Below are positions 5,570 through 6,923 of a DNA stretch of 6,923 bases, piece after piece; the stretch's first letter is position 1; every line of letters starts with the position of its first letter. The stretch covers positions 1 through 6,923 of the forward strand of contig WRHT01000079.1 of the NCBI GenBank assembly GCA_009783115.1. Reading direction: 5' to 3'. Origin of the DNA: Desulfovibrionaceae bacterium (GTDB lineage: Bacteria; Desulfobacterota; Desulfovibrionia; Desulfovibrionales; Desulfovibrionaceae). The notes below the pieces were generated by a model. The model did not search any database. It saw nothing but the letters and a program-made list of their open reading frames with translations, and was not told the origin of the DNA. The translations under genes were made by a program, and so were the position numbers.

Positions 5570-6923
5570 TTACTTCAGGGTTTCCATAACACGGCGCAGT
5601 TCCTGGGCCATGCCGGAAAGCTCACGCACGGCTGCGGAGGATTGCATCATGCCGTCAGTCGTTTCCACGACAATTTTGTTGACTTCCTCAAGGGCGCGGT
5701 TGATCTCTTCACTAGTCGCACTTTGCTCTTCAGCGGCGGTGGCTATGGAAGCAACCACCGTGGAACTGGAGGCGGCCAGAGACAAAATTTCGCCAAGCGC
5801 CTCACCGGAAGAACCGGCCAGGCTGTTGGCCTCGGCCACGCTGGCTACGGCCTTCCCCACTTCGTCAATATTTACGCGCGCGGACTGCTGTACCGCATGG
5901 ATGGAGGAACCTACCTCATGCGTCGCCTGCATGGTTTTTTCCGCGAGCTTCCTGACTTCATCCGCGACCACCGCGAAACCCCGCCCGGCTTCGCCGGCCC
6001 GGGCGGCCTCAATGGCCGCGTTCAGCGCCAGCAGGTTGGTTTGATCCGCGATATCGGAAATGACATTCATCACGTTACCGATGCTCTCGGCCTGGGTTCC
6101 AAGTTCCTGCATGTTATCCTGTAAATTCTGTCCAACCACGTTCACCGCGTTGATCGCCTCCACCACCCGGTTGACCAGCTCCGCCCCCTGCTGCGCCTTG
6201 ACGCGGGAATTTTCGCTCTGTTCTGAGGCTTCACCGGCGTTTTTCGCCACCTCAAGCACAGTAGCGTTCATCTCCGTCATGGCGCTGGCGGTGGAATGCA
6301 CCCGGTCACGCTGCATTTCCGCCCCCTGGGTCACATGCTCCACCTGTGCGGACAGCTCTTCCGAGGCGGCGGCCACACGATCTGAAATTTCCATGGCCTG
6401 CCCGGCAACGGCCAACATGGTACGCTGTTTGGTTTTAATTTCGCTTATATCGGCGCAAACTTCCAGATACCCACGTACCGCTCCCGCCCGGTCACGCAGC
6501 GGGATGGCGGTGACGGAGAGGTTCAGGTTATTGCCGCTGTCCGGAAAAATATCCACTTCACCGCCCGTGGCCCTTCCCTCGCGTTCGGCAATCTGGACGA
6601 AACACTTATCCGTGCGGCAGATGGAAGTTTTAAAACAATCGCCACAGACTTGGCCGGTCTTGTCACCGCCGAGCACCTTTTTGGTGGCGTCGTTGTTATA
6701 GGTCATCTTAAGGTCAAGACCCCCGGCAAAAAGCGCGATCGGAAGATGATCCAGGGTCGCGGTGTAAGCATCGCTAACCGTATTGATGGACTGAACCAAT
6801 TCTTTGAAGGAACCGGAAAAAGCCTCGGCGTCGGGTCTGATCCTGTAATTCCCGATAAGAATTTTATCAGCCGCCTCGGCCGCCTCGGAGATAAGCTTTT
6901 CCATCATGGCCGGAATGGCCTGC
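5570..6923 (-). CDS. Methyl-accepting chemotaxis protein with PAS domain, N-terminus beyond window
   Basis: This is a chemoreceptor that passes ligand or redox signals to the CheA-CheW complex. About 450 residues are visible. The frame stays open to the right edge, so the Met codons at 6905-6907 and 6902-6904 are probably internal. No membrane segment is visible; any transmembrane or HAMP region must lie off the edge. Numbered from Met at 6907, residues 1-45 are a helical linker. A PAS/PAC domain covers about 50-157, and its clustered cysteines C88, C91, C97 and C102 have spacing CxxC-x5-C-x4-C. The long coiled-coil signalling domain runs from about 165 to 440. Its conserved hairpin tip (283-323) contains [19 protein letters not shown] and [16 protein letters not shown]. 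No C-terminal CheR-binding pentapeptide is present; the protein ends RRVMETLK. The style is typical of the many Desulfovibrio receptors. The ligand cannot be read from sequence. Confidence 0.93.
   Translation of the reverse strand, partial: QAIPAMMEKLISEAAEAADKILIGNYRIRPDAEAFSGSFKELVQSINTVSDAYTATLDHLPIALFAGGLDLKMTYNNDATKKVLGGDKTGQVCGDCFKTSICRTDKCFVQIAEREGRATGGEVDIFPDSGNNLNLSVTAIPLRDRAGAVRGYLEVCADISEIKTKQRTMLAVAGQAMEISDRVAAASEELSAQVEHVTQGAEMQRDRVHSTASAMTEMNATVLEVAKNAGEASEQSENSRVKAQQGAELVNRVVEAINAVNVVGQNLQDNMQELGTQAESIGNVMNVISDIADQTNLLALNAAIEAARAGEAGRGFAVVADEVRKLAEKTMQATHEVGSSIHAVQQSARVNIDEVGKAVASVAEANSLAGSSGEALGEILSLAASSSTVVASIATAAEEQSATSEEINRALEEVNKIVVETTDGMMQSSAAVRELSGMAQELRRVMETLK

Noticed and set aside
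6644..6646. c-type heme binding in the chemoreceptor PAS domain
   Set aside because: The first cysteine pair reads CGDCF, and no CxxCH motif is present in the visible protein.
5511..6701. Three + strand open frames (5511-6044, 5642-6124, 6060-6701) opposite the chemoreceptor
   Set aside because: They are Ser/Ala/Thr-rich translations of the antisense of a repetitive coiled-coil gene, and one begins inside a terminator. There are no motifs.
1..6923. Search for mobile elements, CRISPR arrays, tRNA/rRNA genes or defence-like cassettes
   Set aside because: I found no transposase or integrase frames, no regularly spaced repeats, no tRNA-like cloverleaf and no unknown gene clusters. All gaps of note are described as leader or terminator regions.

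Overview
The window reads as an ordinary housekeeping stretch of a bacterial chromosome, probably from a deltaproteobacterium of the Desulfovibrionales type. This rests on three things. The gene order prs-rplY-pth-carD-rho resembles what I recall for Desulfovibrio. The chemotaxis receptor carries the cysteine-bearing PAS domain and receptor style that are frequent in that group. All six proteins look like mid-GC deltaproteobacterial versions. The assignment is made from memory of families, not from a search, and the genus is not determined.

Layout, left to right. A 5'-truncated prs (PRPP synthetase) is followed by rplY (CTC-type ribosomal protein L25) and pth (peptidyl-tRNA hydrolase), all on the + strand with short gaps. 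Next comes a 226-base gap with two hairpins, then carD (an RNA polymerase-binding regulator of the CarD/CdnL family). A 308-base leader rich in inverted repeats follows, then rho (transcription termination factor) and, 15 bases later, glpX (class II fructose-1,6-bisphosphatase). Two back-to-back terminators separate glpX from a convergent gene on the - strand. That gene is a methyl-accepting chemotaxis protein with a PAS domain, and its N-terminus lies beyond the right edge.

Functionally, the + strand genes serve information processing (PRPP for nucleotides, 5S rRNA-binding protein, peptidyl-tRNA recycling, transcription initiation and transcription termination), plus one gluconeogenic enzyme. 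The chemoreceptor is a separate transcription unit.

I see no phage, insertion sequence, CRISPR array, tRNA, rRNA or defence-type cassette, and no gene that looks previously undescribed. The non-coding parts deserve most attention. The rho leader has overlapping alternative stems, a C-rich G-poor tract and a possible leader ORF, so it is a candidate for autogenous control. The glpX/chemoreceptor junction has interleaved terminators, where each strand's better U-tract lies behind the hairpin nearer the opposite gene.
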